Source of the DNA: CAYFMS01 sp964491425
Lineage (GTDB): Bacteria; Patescibacteriota; Patescibacteriia; UBA9934
Direction: 5' to 3'
DNA: 12,238 bases
Assembly (NCBI GenBank): GCA_964491425.1
Contig: CAZBFR010000028.1
Span: forward strand, 1 to 12,238
The notes under the pieces are model-generated. The model had not been told where the DNA came from and made no database searches. It worked only from the letters and a program-made list of their open reading frames with translations. The position numbers were made by a program, and so were the translations under genes. Below are positions 1-6,351 of the stretch, piece after piece. Positions within the stretch are counted from its first letter, which is position 1, and each line of letters starts with the position of its first letter.

Positions 1-508
1 CCCCCATATCCCCCTCGATTTCAGCGCGCGGAGTAAGCGCCGCTACCGAATCGACGACGATAACATCAACCGCGTTTGACCGTACAAGCGTTTCGACAAT
101 TTCGAGAGCCTGTTCTCCAGTATCTGGTTGTGAAATATACATTTCGTCGATATTCACCCCGATTTTTTTCGCGTACTCAGGGTCAAGCGCGTGTTCCGCG
201 TCAACGAACGCGGCAACTCCGCCGAGTTTTTGGGTTTCCGCAACAATATGTTGCGCGAGAGTCGTCTTTCCAGAAGACTCTGGCCCATAAATTTCAATAA
301 TACGACCTCTTGGAACTCCCCCGATACCAAGGGCTAAATCAAGAGAAAGGCACCCTGTAGGAATTGCGTCGATCTGCATCGCCTTTGCGTCCCCGAGGCG
401 CATAATCGCCCCTTCTCCGAACCGTTGCTTAATTTGACTAATCGCTTCGAGCGCCGCGTTTTGCTTATCGGAGCCGCCCATTGTCTTCTCGGTCATGGTC
501 TTCGCCAT
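1..508 (-). CDS. recA: RecA recombinase (N-terminal 169 residues, cut by window edge)
   Basis: RecA forms filaments on single-stranded DNA, drives homologous strand exchange using ATP, and in many bacteria triggers the SOS response. The visible part is continuous from the start codon at 508 to the window edge; the C-terminal half lies outside. It carries the Walker A box GPESSGKT at residues 75-82, the DAEHALDP segment at 103-110 and the Walker B strand VIVVDSVAAL at 149-158, all in RecA order and spacing. A second ATG at 496 (residue 5) is also possible; neither start has a Shine-Dalgarno sequence. A promoter of the form TAGACA-N17-TATTAT lies just upstream, so recA can be transcribed independently of the preceding RodZ-like gene. 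No LexA-box-like palindrome was noticed. The identification is very secure; only the exact start is open. Confidence 0.97.
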   Translation of the reverse strand, partial: MAKTMTEKTMGGSDKQNAALEAISQIKQRFGEGAIMRLGDAKAMQIDAIPTGCLSLDLALGIGGVPRGRIIEIYGPESSGKTTLAQHIVAETQKLGGVAAFVDAEHALDPEYAKKIGVNIDEMYISQPDTGEQALEIVETLVRSNAVDVIVVDSVAALTPRAEIEGDMG

Positions 509-532
509 ACAAATTTTTGTGGGGAGTGTTGG

Positions 533-561
533 ATAATAAAATGGGGTCGCCCCCATGTCTA
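533..561 (-). promoter_or_regulatory. Predicted sigma70-type promoter of recA
   Basis: Reading the minus strand, TAGACA (561-556), a 17-base spacer and TATTAT (538-533) make a good housekeeping promoter. Transcription would begin near 526, giving a leader of about 18 bases before the ATG at 508. The spacer contains the small GC-rich hairpin described separately. Confidence 0.6.
536..556 (-). terminator. Small terminator-like hairpin between the RodZ-like gene and recA
   Basis: On the minus strand ATGGGG-GCGA-CCCCAT forms a 6-bp stem closed by a GNRA-type loop (541-556) and is followed by TTTATTAT. It lies 31 bases after the stop of the RodZ-like gene, as an intrinsic terminator would, but the T-run is broken. 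It also falls inside the promoter spacer of recA. Confidence 0.5.
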
Positions 562-587
562 CACAATAACAAATCTACTTTTAAAAG

Positions 588-1289
588 CTACTGGTTATTC
601 ACAAATCCAACAACGGCCGTGTCGGGATTAAATAAAACGGTGCGCACAACGGAAACTTTGCGCGAATATCTTCGTGATGACTCGATCGTAATCGTATTTA
701 TTCCGCGATCAAGGTGAACTTCGCTCGAAAATGTTTGATCATCATTAACCACAACCTCTTCGCCGTTGACCCGAATCGTCGCCTCGCGCTCCCCCAGCCC
801 CTCAACGAGAAGAACAGACGCGTTTGAAATACTTTCATTAGTCGGTGAAAAGACGATCATTTCAGGCGGTGCCGTAAGTCGAACGATTTGGTATCCGATA
901 TAGGAAAAAATCCCGCCTAGAACAAAGGTAATTAATACCATTGAAACTGCCCGATTCCAAACGAACAACAGCTTCGCGCGCACGCGTTGACGAGGGTTTT
1001 GAAGCGGTTTTACAAGATCGCAAACCCCAACTTCATCCTCGTAAAGCTCGATAAAATACTGCTCGTCAGCTTCGAGGGCGCGCGCGTAGGAGCGAATAAA
1101 GTTTCGCGTATAAAGCGGCTCAGGAAGAAGGTCATACCGTCCGCGCTCGAGAGCTTCAAGATAGCGGCGCTGGATATGTGTTTTTTTCTCGATTAATTCA
1201 AGGGTAATCGCCTTCCCGCGACGTAGGGCGCGAAGTTTGTCCCCAAGAAGCTGGGGAGCAACATCGAGTTTTCGCATGACAAATGCCAT
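588..1289 (-). CDS. RodZ-like helix-turn-helix membrane protein
   Basis: The protein has a cytoplasmic helix-turn-helix domain of the Xre/HTH_25 type (about residues 13-90, with LGDKLRALRRGKAITLELI and RRYLEALERGRYDLLPEPLYTR in two stretches), a basic stretch, one membrane span (about 116-137) and an extracytoplasmic beta-rich domain (141-221). This is the RodZ layout; RodZ links the MreB cytoskeleton to the cell wall in rod-shaped bacteria. The outer domain, opening with FSPTNESISNASVLLVEG, resembles the small Ig-like/glucodextranase-B fold rather than the usual RodZ C-terminus; this is a judgement from pattern only. The gene starts 9 bases after the ftsK stop, so the two are probably co-transcribed. 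The start could be the ATG at 1289 or at 1277: a GAGGT motif touches the first ATG and lies about 12 bases before the second, so neither spacing is ideal. Domain layout is confident; a role in shape or division is inferred. Confidence 0.8.
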   Translation of the reverse strand: MAFVMRKLDVAPQLLGDKLRALRRGKAITLELIEKKTHIQRRYLEALERGRYDLLPEPLYTRNFIRSYARALEADEQYFIELYEDEVGVCDLVKPLQNPRQRVRAKLLFVWNRAVSMVLITFVLGGIFSYIGYQIVRLTAPPEMIVFSPTNESISNASVLLVEGLGEREATIRVNGEEVVVNDDQTFSSEVHLDRGINTITIESSRRYSRKVSVVRTVLFNPDTAVVGFVNNQ

Positions 1290-1298
1290 ACCTCTACT

Positions 1299-3575
1299 TT
1301 ACCTCGTCTCATCCTCTTCGTCATCTTCGTCAAATTCCTCGAGTGGTACGTCGTCGAGCTCCTCAATCTCCTCCTCGTCGATCTCTTCCTCGGATTCTTC
1401 AAATTGATCGTCACTTTCCTCGAGCTCCATCTCTTCTTGTACACGTTCGCTTTCCGGCGGCCACTCCGAAACAAGTACTTCGCGTGGCTTTGAGCCGGAA
1501 GCCGGCCCAACAACCCCCATCTGTTCCATAAGATCGATTATACGAGCCGCGCGCGAGTATCCGAGCTTAAGTCGGCGCTGTAAATACGAGGTCGAAACAC
1601 GCTCCGCTTCAATCGCAACCGCGATCGCATCCTCAAGCATTGGGTCGGAATCATCGGAGGAGAACGCGGTTCCACCAGTTCTTGAATCCTCGGTAATTTG
1701 ATAGTTATAATCCGGCGCCCCTTCCTTCTTCAAGAAGTCGACAATACGATCAATTTCCGCGTCCGAAACATATGCCCCCTGGAGACGCTTTGGCTTTGAA
1801 AACGACGGCGACGATAAGAGCATATCTCCACGACCGAGAAGCTTTTCGGCGCCCGAGATATCAAGAATTGTCTTTGAATCGACTTGCGAAGCAACGGCAA
1901 ATGCCATACGCGTTGGGATATTTGCCTTAATCGTTCCCGTAATAACGTCAACGGAAGGTCGTTGCGTCGCAACAATTAAGTGAATTCCGGCCGCGCGAGC
2001 CATTTGCGCAATACGAACAATCACCGCTTCAACGTCTCGCTTATTTTGACTCATCAAATCCGCAAGTTCGTCGATAACAATCACGATCTTTGGCATTCGC
2101 TCCTTACTCTTTTCATTATACGCATCGATATCGCGAGCGCGCGCCTTCGCGAGGTGATCAAGTCGACGTTCCATCTCTCGAACCCCCCACTTAAGCGCAT
2201 TAATCGCCTCTTCAACCTTCGTAATCGGTGGGACAAGAAGGTGCGGAATCCCCTCGTAGCGTCCAAGCTCGACGCGTTTCGGGTCTACCATGATAAATTT
2301 AAGATCATCAGGTCCATTTTGGTAGAGAAGCGAAACGATAATCGTATTAAGACAAACCGATTTTCCGCTTCCCGTCGCTCCCGCGACGAGTGTATGAGGG
2401 GCCTTATCGACCGCAAACGTTACAACCGCTCCGCCAACATCCTTTCCTAGTGGCGCGGTTACATCACTCTTACTATCTTTAAACTCTTTTGAAGCGATCA
2501 ATTCGCGCAAGCAAACTTTTCCTACCGTATGATTTGGTACCTCGATTCCAACCTGCGATTTTCCAGGAATCGGCGCCTCGACTCGAATTGGGTGTGCCGC
2601 AAGAGCGAGCGCGAGATCGTTTTGTAAAGCAACAACACGCGAGAGCTTTACCCCCTGGGCCGGTCGGAGCGCATATTGCGTAACCGCTGGACCGACCTTC
2701 ACGTCCGTCATCTCAACATCAATATTAAAGTTCTCGAAGGTTTTTCGAATAATTTCACTATTTCGCTCAATATCCCCCGACTTTGCCTCGGAACTCTTGT
2801 CGTCAAGAAGTTCGATCGGAATCGACATCGTTCGACGACTTCGAGTCGTCATTACGGATTCCTCGGGAGGGGCTTCGTAGCCCTTCAAGGCCTTCTTCGA
2901 CGCAGGTACGACCTCGTCTTCTTCGTCCTCATCGTCAACGGAGAGCTCCTCGTCCTCCACTTCCTCCTCCTCGACTTCGTCATCTCCGTAAATCATTTCC
3001 TCGTCCTCCTCGTCCTCGCCATCACTAGATCTTCGTCTCAAGACAGCAACAGGAGCGGAAACGATCGTTGAGAGCGACGTGTTAAAAAGAAGAACGATCG
3101 CAACAAGAAGGAGAGCGATCGAAGTAAGCACAGCTCCCGCAACCCCAACAAGCGTCGCAAGCGTAGCGGAAATCGGAAGTCCAACGTATCCCCCCGTACC
3201 CGAAAGGGTCTCCGGAGTGAACGGCATATCAAGAAACACGATATTCATCAGTCCGTTAAACCCGAGAAAAAAACAAATCGCTCCAACGACATTAAGCCAA
3301 GAGAAGGTGAACCGTTGAGGAAATGCCAAAATCCCACCAATCAAGAAAATATAAAGTGCCACAATCCACCTATTCCATCCAAAAAGGAGCGCGATAAGCT
3401 CGTCGACCGCGGATCCAACAGTCCCTGCGATACCAAGGTAGGCAAGAAACGCAAAAACTCCAATCGCCGCAATAATAACCGCAAGGATACTTTGCTTTAC
3501 ACCGTCGGAGACGGACAGTCCCTCAAAAGAGGAGAACCGACTTCTTCCCCGCCCCCCGCGTCTTCGTCTTGCCAT
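1299..3575 (-). CDS. ftsK: DNA translocase FtsK/SpoIIIE with acidic linker and acidic C-terminal tail
   Basis: FtsK pumps DNA through the closing septum and helps resolve chromosome dimers. I choose the ATG at 3575 (758 aa). An in-frame ATG at 3641 lies inside efp, and the extra 22 codons would run through the efp terminator hairpin. In this numbering four or so membrane segments span about residues 28-178, followed by a very acidic linker (about 186-222), then the motor: Walker A GATGSGKS at 399-406, Walker B IVIVIDELADLM at 497-508, and the conserved VATQRPSVDVITG segment at 535-547. The winged-helix gamma domain, which reads polar DNA sequences, is at about 643-705 (RRLKLGYSRAARIIDLMEQ in part). 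FtsK normally ends just after gamma, but here about 50 residues rich in Glu and Asp follow (710-758). The RodZ-like gene follows 9 bases later. Family assignment is very secure. Confidence 0.96.
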   Translation of the reverse strand: MARRRRGGRGRSRFSSFEGLSVSDGVKQSILAVIIAAIGVFAFLAYLGIAGTVGSAVDELIALLFGWNRWIVALYIFLIGGILAFPQRFTFSWLNVVGAICFFLGFNGLMNIVFLDMPFTPETLSGTGGYVGLPISATLATLVGVAGAVLTSIALLLVAIVLLFNTSLSTIVSAPVAVLRRRSSDGEDEEDEEMIYGDDEVEEEEVEDEELSVDDEDEEDEVVPASKKALKGYEAPPEESVMTTRSRRTMSIPIELLDDKSSEAKSGDIERNSEIIRKTFENFNIDVEMTDVKVGPAVTQYALRPAQGVKLSRVVALQNDLALALAAHPIRVEAPIPGKSQVGIEVPNHTVGKVCLRELIASKEFKDSKSDVTAPLGKDVGGAVVTFAVDKAPHTLVAGATGSGKSVCLNTIIVSLLYQNGPDDLKFIMVDPKRVELGRYEGIPHLLVPPITKVEEAINALKWGVREMERRLDHLAKARARDIDAYNEKSKERMPKIVIVIDELADLMSQNKRDVEAVIVRIAQMARAAGIHLIVATQRPSVDVITGTIKANIPTRMAFAVASQVDSKTILDISGAEKLLGRGDMLLSSPSFSKPKRLQGAYVSDAEIDRIVDFLKKEGAPDYNYQITEDSRTGGTAFSSDDSDPMLEDAIAVAIEAERVSTSYLQRRLKLGYSRAARIIDLMEQMGVVGPASGSKPREVLVSEWPPESERVQEEMELEESDDQFEESEEEIDEEEIEELDDVPLEEFDEDDEEDETR

Positions 3576-3585
3576 AGATGAAAAC

Positions 3586-3594
3586 AGTGTATCA
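3586..3594 (-). promoter_or_regulatory. Possible extended -10 promoter of ftsK
   Basis: On the minus strand TGATACACT (TGN plus TACACT) lies directly after the efp terminator T-run, with 10 bases between it and the ftsK ATG at 3575. Transcription would start about 4 bases before the ATG. No good -35 box is visible, which an extended -10 can tolerate. Confidence 0.4.
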
Positions 3595-3621
3595 AAAAAT
3601 CCGCCAAGGAAAAAGGCGGAT
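3594..3621 (-). terminator. Intrinsic terminator after efp (possibly bidirectional)
   Basis: On the minus strand ATCCGCC and GGCGGAT form a perfect 7-bp stem around a 9-base loop and are followed by five T's. The hairpin begins 7 bases after the efp stop. The plus-strand reading is also followed by a T-rich stretch (TCTTTTCTT), so it may work both ways. Its presence argues against an ftsK start at 3641. Confidence 0.85.
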
Positions 3622-3627
3622 CTTTTC

Positions 3628-4194
3628 TTAACTCTGTACACGCTCTACGTACTCACCGGTTGTTGTATTAATCTTGACCACATCCCCCTCTTTAATAAAG
3701 ATCGGAACTCGTACCGTCATTCCGTTATCAACCTCGGCGTCTTTTTGGACATTTCCGGAGGTAGTGTCTCCCTTTACCGCAGGGGTCGTTGCCGTAATCG
3801 TATATTCAATTTTTTGTGGGAGCTCCATCGCAATCGCGTTTCCATTGTGCATCGCGACCATAACCTCAAGTCCTTCCTTTAAGTAACGGGCGTCATCCCC
3901 GACAAGATCTCGTCCCATAGCAACCTGCTCGTAATTCATTCCGTCCATGAATGTAAGCATGTTTTCATCCCCGAAGATGTAGGACATCTTCTTGTACTGA
4001 ACCTGCTCAAAGGTAAGGGATTCGGAGGCCTTAAAGTTATTCTCTACAACTTTTCCGCTCGAAAGCGATTTAATACGCGTTCGCACAAAGGAACTTCCCT
4101 TTCCCGGAGATACACGCTGGAACGAAACGACAACCCAAAGGTCCCCGTCAAGGTTAATTACCGTTCCTTTTTTAATATCATTTGGACTTGCCAT
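3628..4194 (-). CDS. efp: Elongation factor P
   Basis: EF-P enters the ribosomal E site and rescues ribosomes stalled on proline runs. The 188-residue product has the normal length and three-barrel layout: an N-terminal KOW-like domain, a middle OB domain (LTFEQVQYKKMSYIFGDEN region) and a C-terminal OB domain ending VVKINTTTGEYVERVQS. The loop PGKGSSFVR at residues 30-38 carries Lys32, equivalent to Lys34 of E. coli EF-P, which is beta-lysylated by EpmA. The gene directly upstream, 2 bases away, encodes an EpmA-like enzyme, so this EF-P is probably modified on Lys32; that is an inference from the lysine and the gene pairing. There is no Shine-Dalgarno sequence, and translation may be coupled to the upstream stop. 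Confidence 0.97.
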   Translation of the reverse strand: MASPNDIKKGTVINLDGDLWVVVSFQRVSPGKGSSFVRTRIKSLSSGKVVENNFKASESLTFEQVQYKKMSYIFGDENMLTFMDGMNYEQVAMGRDLVGDDARYLKEGLEVMVAMHNGNAIAMELPQKIEYTITATTPAVKGDTTSGNVQKDAEVDNGMTVRVPIFIKEGDVVKINTTTGEYVERVQS

Positions 4195-4196
4195 AG

Positions 4197-5030
4197 TTAG
4201 TAACGTTCATCGGCAGGAAAGACCTGCACATCATTAATATCGCTCTTACGGTACTTGACCATAAGGACTCGGTCAAGCCCGAGAGCATTCCCGTAATACG
4301 GCTCTTTAATCGAAGAAAGTGCCGTTAACAGACCCTCGTCGATCGGAAAAACCGTTTTTCCTTCCGCTCTTCTCTCCCCCGCCTCTTGTTCAAATCGTCG
4401 CCTTTGTTCTACCGGATCGATCAGTTCGCAAAAGCCATTTGTGAGTTCGAGCCCATCAACATAGCTTTCGAATCGCTCTGCCGAACCATCCTCGCCAACG
4501 CGCGCGAGCGCCGCTTGGTCTTTCGGGAAATTCGTGATGAAAAATCGTGTACTTTGAGGATTCGGCGTTCCGGTTACATCAACATGCGCATTCTCGTACC
4601 GAATTCGATCAAAGGGGGCATCGCTCTTAAGAAGCGTCTGTAAAAGCTCCTCTGTTTCGTCCATCAGTTCCTCAAATCCTCCAGGCGCATACCATTCAAG
4701 CATCACAAACTCCGGTAAGTGGCGCCCATCCGTGCCCTCTTCGTTGCGAAACACGGGGGTAATCGTAAACGCTTTCTCGACACCACTTCCGATCAACTTC
4801 TTCATACTGTACTCGGGAGAAGTAATAAGCCCAAGCGTTGATTCCCGCTTTGGATGAACAAGCTTAAGCGTTGTCTCAAAAGGCGTAAGGTTCGGTTCCA
4901 TACCCGGTGACGCAACAAGAATCGGCGCGCGCACCTCTACGAATCCACGCACCGTAAAAAACCTCCGAATATCTCTTTCGATCTCGGTCCAGTACTTAAT
5001 TCGCATTAAACGATCTTCTTTCGACATCAT
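4197..5030 (-). CDS. epmA: EpmA/GenX-type EF-P--lysine ligase (short form)
   Basis: This is a class II lysyl-tRNA synthetase catalytic core without the N-terminal anticodon-binding domain. In E. coli the family member EpmA attaches (R)-beta-lysine, made by EpmB, to EF-P. Visible signatures are TSPEY (70-74), FRNEE (94-98), PEFVMLEWY (106-114), YVDGLELTNGFCEL (190-203) and ALGLDR (249-254). The Ala in ALGLDR matches E. coli EpmA Ala298, where LysRS has Gly; this favours EpmA over a truncated LysRS. It is 277 residues long against about 325 in E. coli. Compared with the E. coli sequence from memory, most of the deficit is an internal block of some 40 residues missing around 150-165. The adjacent efp supports the function. 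The start may be either of two consecutive ATGs (5030 or 5027). A terminator separates it from rpsR. Confidence 0.9.
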   Translation of the reverse strand: MMSKEDRLMRIKYWTEIERDIRRFFTVRGFVEVRAPILVASPGMEPNLTPFETTLKLVHPKRESTLGLITSPEYSMKKLIGSGVEKAFTITPVFRNEEGTDGRHLPEFVMLEWYAPGGFEELMDETEELLQTLLKSDAPFDRIRYENAHVDVTGTPNPQSTRFFITNFPKDQAALARVGEDGSAERFESYVDGLELTNGFCELIDPVEQRRRFEQEAGERRAEGKTVFPIDEGLLTALSSIKEPYYGNALGLDRVLMVKYRKSDINDVQVFPADERY

Positions 5031-5042
5031 AAAATCAGACAG

Positions 5043-5061
5043 AAAAACGGGCTTTCGCCCG
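5043..5061 (-). terminator. Intrinsic terminator after rpsR
   Basis: On the minus strand CGGGC-GAAA-GCCCG (5061-5048) is a 5-bp GC stem with a GNRA loop followed by five T's. It begins 7 bases after the rpsR stop and lies 17 bases before the epmA start, ending the rpsF-ssb-rpsR operon. Confidence 0.85.
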
Positions 5062-5068
5062 CCTTTCT

Positions 5069-5299
5069 TTATTTCACTACGAATGGGAGAAGTCCCATGA
5101 ATCGCGCTTGCTTGATTGCGAGGGCGAGCTGTCGTTGTGGCTTTGCGCTCACACCCGATCGCTTTCGCGGAACAATCTTTCCAAAGGACGATACGTATCG
5201 CTTCAAGATTTCCGTATTCTTGTAGTCGATCACGACGTCTTTGTGTGTCGCGAAGAAGCAGTGCTTCTTTCCGGTAGTAATAGTTTGTTGCTTAGACAT
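5069..5299 (-). CDS. rpsR: Small ribosomal subunit protein bS18
   Basis: bS18 binds the platform of the 30S subunit as a pair with bS6. The 76-residue length is normal. The conserved core is visible: DVVIDYKNTEILKRYVSSFGKI at about 21-42 (given here in overlapping outline only), then PRKRSGVSAKPQRQLALAIK at 44-63 and the ending ARFMGLLPFV. It follows ssb by 4 bases and completes the widely conserved rpsF-ssb-rpsR order. There is no Shine-Dalgarno sequence before the ATG; translational coupling with ssb is likely. Confidence 0.97.
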   Translation of the reverse strand: MSKQQTITTGKKHCFFATHKDVVIDYKNTEILKRYVSSFGKIVPRKRSGVSAKPQRQLALAIKQARFMGLLPFVVK

Positions 5300-5303
5300 A
5301 AGT

Positions 5304-5741
5304 TTAGAATGGAATATCCTCTATGCGGATCTCTTCGTCGTTCATAGCGGGCGGAGCGTCGTTTGAAACTGGCGCTGAGCCGCTAAATCCCTGACCTCCA
5401 CCTCCCCGTTGACCGTCGAGCATAATCATATTCTCGGCGATAATTTCGGTTCGGTACCGTCGCACACCATCCTGCCCTTCCCAGTCTCGTGTTTGAAGTC
5501 GTCCATCGAAATACACTTTCTTTCCTTTCTGGAGGTACTGCGCACAGATTTCCGCAAGCTTTCCCCAAGCGACCACGTTGTGGAACTCGGTTTGTTCTTG
5601 CTTTTCTCCGCTCGCGTTATTCCAGGTGCGGTTTGTCGCAACTCCGACCGTACAAACATTTTGACCAGAGGTCGTTTGTTTAAGTTCCGGGTCGCGTGTA
5701 AGGTTTCCGATTATTTGGACTTTGTTGAGTGATCCTGCCAT
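5304..5741 (-). CDS. ssb: Single-stranded DNA-binding protein
   Basis: SSB coats single-stranded DNA during replication, repair and recombination and recruits partner enzymes. The 145-residue product has an OB fold at about residues 1-110 with typical segments (NKVQIIGNLTRDPELKQT, EFHNVVAWGKLAEICAQYL, GKKVYFDGRLQTRDW), a Gly-rich flexible linker (about 112-130) and the acidic interaction tip ending IEDIPF. That tip matches the conserved DDDIPF-type tail bound by repair and replication proteins. It lies between rpsF (11-base gap) and rpsR (4-base gap) in the classic operon. No Shine-Dalgarno sequence is visible. Confidence 0.97.
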   Translation of the reverse strand: MAGSLNKVQIIGNLTRDPELKQTTSGQNVCTVGVATNRTWNNASGEKQEQTEFHNVVAWGKLAEICAQYLQKGKKVYFDGRLQTRDWEGQDGVRRYRTEIIAENMIMLDGQRGGGGQGFSGSAPVSNDAPPAMNDEEIRIEDIPF

Positions 5742-5752
5742 AGATGTGTTGT

Positions 5753-6232
5753 TTAGACATCTTCGACAATAGCACCATCTAGGATTTCATCAAGTTTCTC
5801 GTCGATTTGCTCAGGAGTTGCGTCGTCGTTGACGGTCTCGAGTTTTACCGGCGTTGTCTTTTCGACTCCACCCTTCTTATTCATTCGCTTTCCTTCCGGA
5901 GAAAGTGGCGGTTGATAAGCGGTCATTTGGTAAGCGAACGTTGGGATTCCCTTCTCTCGCTTTACAATAAGGTGTCGGAGCACTTCAGGAGCAAGTCGGA
6001 GCTCTTGATCGATCGCTGCGACATTTGTTCCTTCAACCTCGATATAGGTAAGGAGGTATGTTCCGTGTGTGAAGGTCTTGATCGGATAAGCGAACTTGAG
6101 CTTTCCAAGGTTTTCCACCTTCTTGATTTCCGCTCCGTGTTTCTTAAAGAGGGAATCAACCGTTTGTTGTACCGTCGTGATCTCTGAATCAGAGAACTTT
6201 GAAGGCACAATGTACATGATTTCGTAAATCAT
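5753..6232 (-). CDS. rpsF: Small ribosomal subunit protein bS6 with C-terminal extension
   Basis: bS6 binds 16S rRNA of the 30S platform together with bS18. I choose the ATG at 6232 (159 aa), which gives MIYEIMYIVPSKFS, the typical start of the family. An in-frame ATG at 6262 would add ten residues that do not fit the family and would lie inside a structured leader. The core includes VENLGKLKFAYPIKTFTHG and the LRHLIVKRE segment. A low-complexity tail of about 40 residues follows (GGVEKTTPVKLETVNDD, then EQIDEKLDEILDGAIVEDV), acidic towards the end and longer than in E. coli-type bS6. It is the first gene of the rpsF-ssb-rpsR operon. Identification is secure; the role of the tail is unknown. 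Confidence 0.95.
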   Translation of the reverse strand: MIYEIMYIVPSKFSDSEITTVQQTVDSLFKKHGAEIKKVENLGKLKFAYPIKTFTHGTYLLTYIEVEGTNVAAIDQELRLAPEVLRHLIVKREKGIPTFAYQMTAYQPPLSPEGKRMNKKGGVEKTTPVKLETVNDDATPEQIDEKLDEILDGAIVEDV

Positions 6233-6234
6233 AG

Positions 6235-6280
6235 TTGACTTGGTCCCCGAGGGGACGGCCAATGGCCATGGACAAGTTAA
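6235..6280 (-). promoter_or_regulatory. Structured rpsF leader, possible S6:S18 autoregulatory element
   Basis: The RNA ahead of the rpsF ATG (6232) can fold into a three-way junction. The outer stem pairs 6280-6273 with 6242-6235 (seven pairs, one A-C mismatch). Inside are hairpin A, GGCC-ATT-GGCC (6267-6257), and hairpin B, GTCCC-CTCG-GGGAC (6256-6243). The outer stem ends two bases before the start codon. A CCG triplet lies between the two hairpins (6258-6256). rpsF leaders in many bacteria carry an S6:S18-binding RNA with a key CCG; equivalence here is inferred, not shown. Confidence 0.5.
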
Positions 6281-6294
6281 TAATTAGTAGCGGA

Positions 6295-6323
6295 AGTGTA
6301 GCTTTTTCCCCTGTTTTTGTCAA
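6295..6323 (-). promoter_or_regulatory. Predicted sigma70-type promoter of the rpsF operon
   Basis: On the minus strand TTGACA (6323-6318), 17 bases and TACACT (6300-6295) form a near-consensus promoter. Transcription would start near 6288, giving a leader of about 55 bases that contains the predicted three-way junction. Confidence 0.8.
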
Positions 6324-6345
6324 TTATCCGACTATTCTCTATACT
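6317..6345 (+). promoter_or_regulatory. Predicted sigma70-type promoter of the methyltransferase gene
   Basis: TTGTCA (6317-6322), 17 bases and TATACT (6340-6345) form a near-consensus promoter. Only six bases separate the -10 box from the ATG at 6352, so the mRNA would begin at or next to the A of the start codon (leaderless). Its -35 box overlaps that of the divergent rpsF promoter. Confidence 0.8.
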
Positions 6346-6351
6346 GCATCT

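Noticed and set aside
1980..2450. 156-codon open frame antisense to ftsK
   Set aside because: It lies wholly opposite a conserved part of ftsK, has an Arg/Asn-rich composition typical of a shadow frame, and has no promoter or ribosome site of note.
3576..3641. Longer ftsK start at 3641
   Set aside because: It overlaps the end of efp, and the added 22 codons are read through the efp terminator hairpin; the ATG at 3575 begins a typical basic cytoplasmic N-terminus.
4197..5030. Degraded lysyl-tRNA synthetase pseudogene
   Set aside because: The catalytic motifs are intact, the frame is open, the EpmA-specific Ala is present and efp follows immediately, all favouring a functional EpmA.
6233..6262. 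rpsF start at 6262
   Set aside because: It adds ten residues that do not match bS6 and lies within the predicted leader structure; MIYEIMYIV at 6232 is the usual start.
6235..6351. N-terminal extension of the methyltransferase from an ATG at 6235
   Set aside because: It would cross both divergent promoters and the rpsF leader; the family-like start and the leaderless promoter point to 6352.
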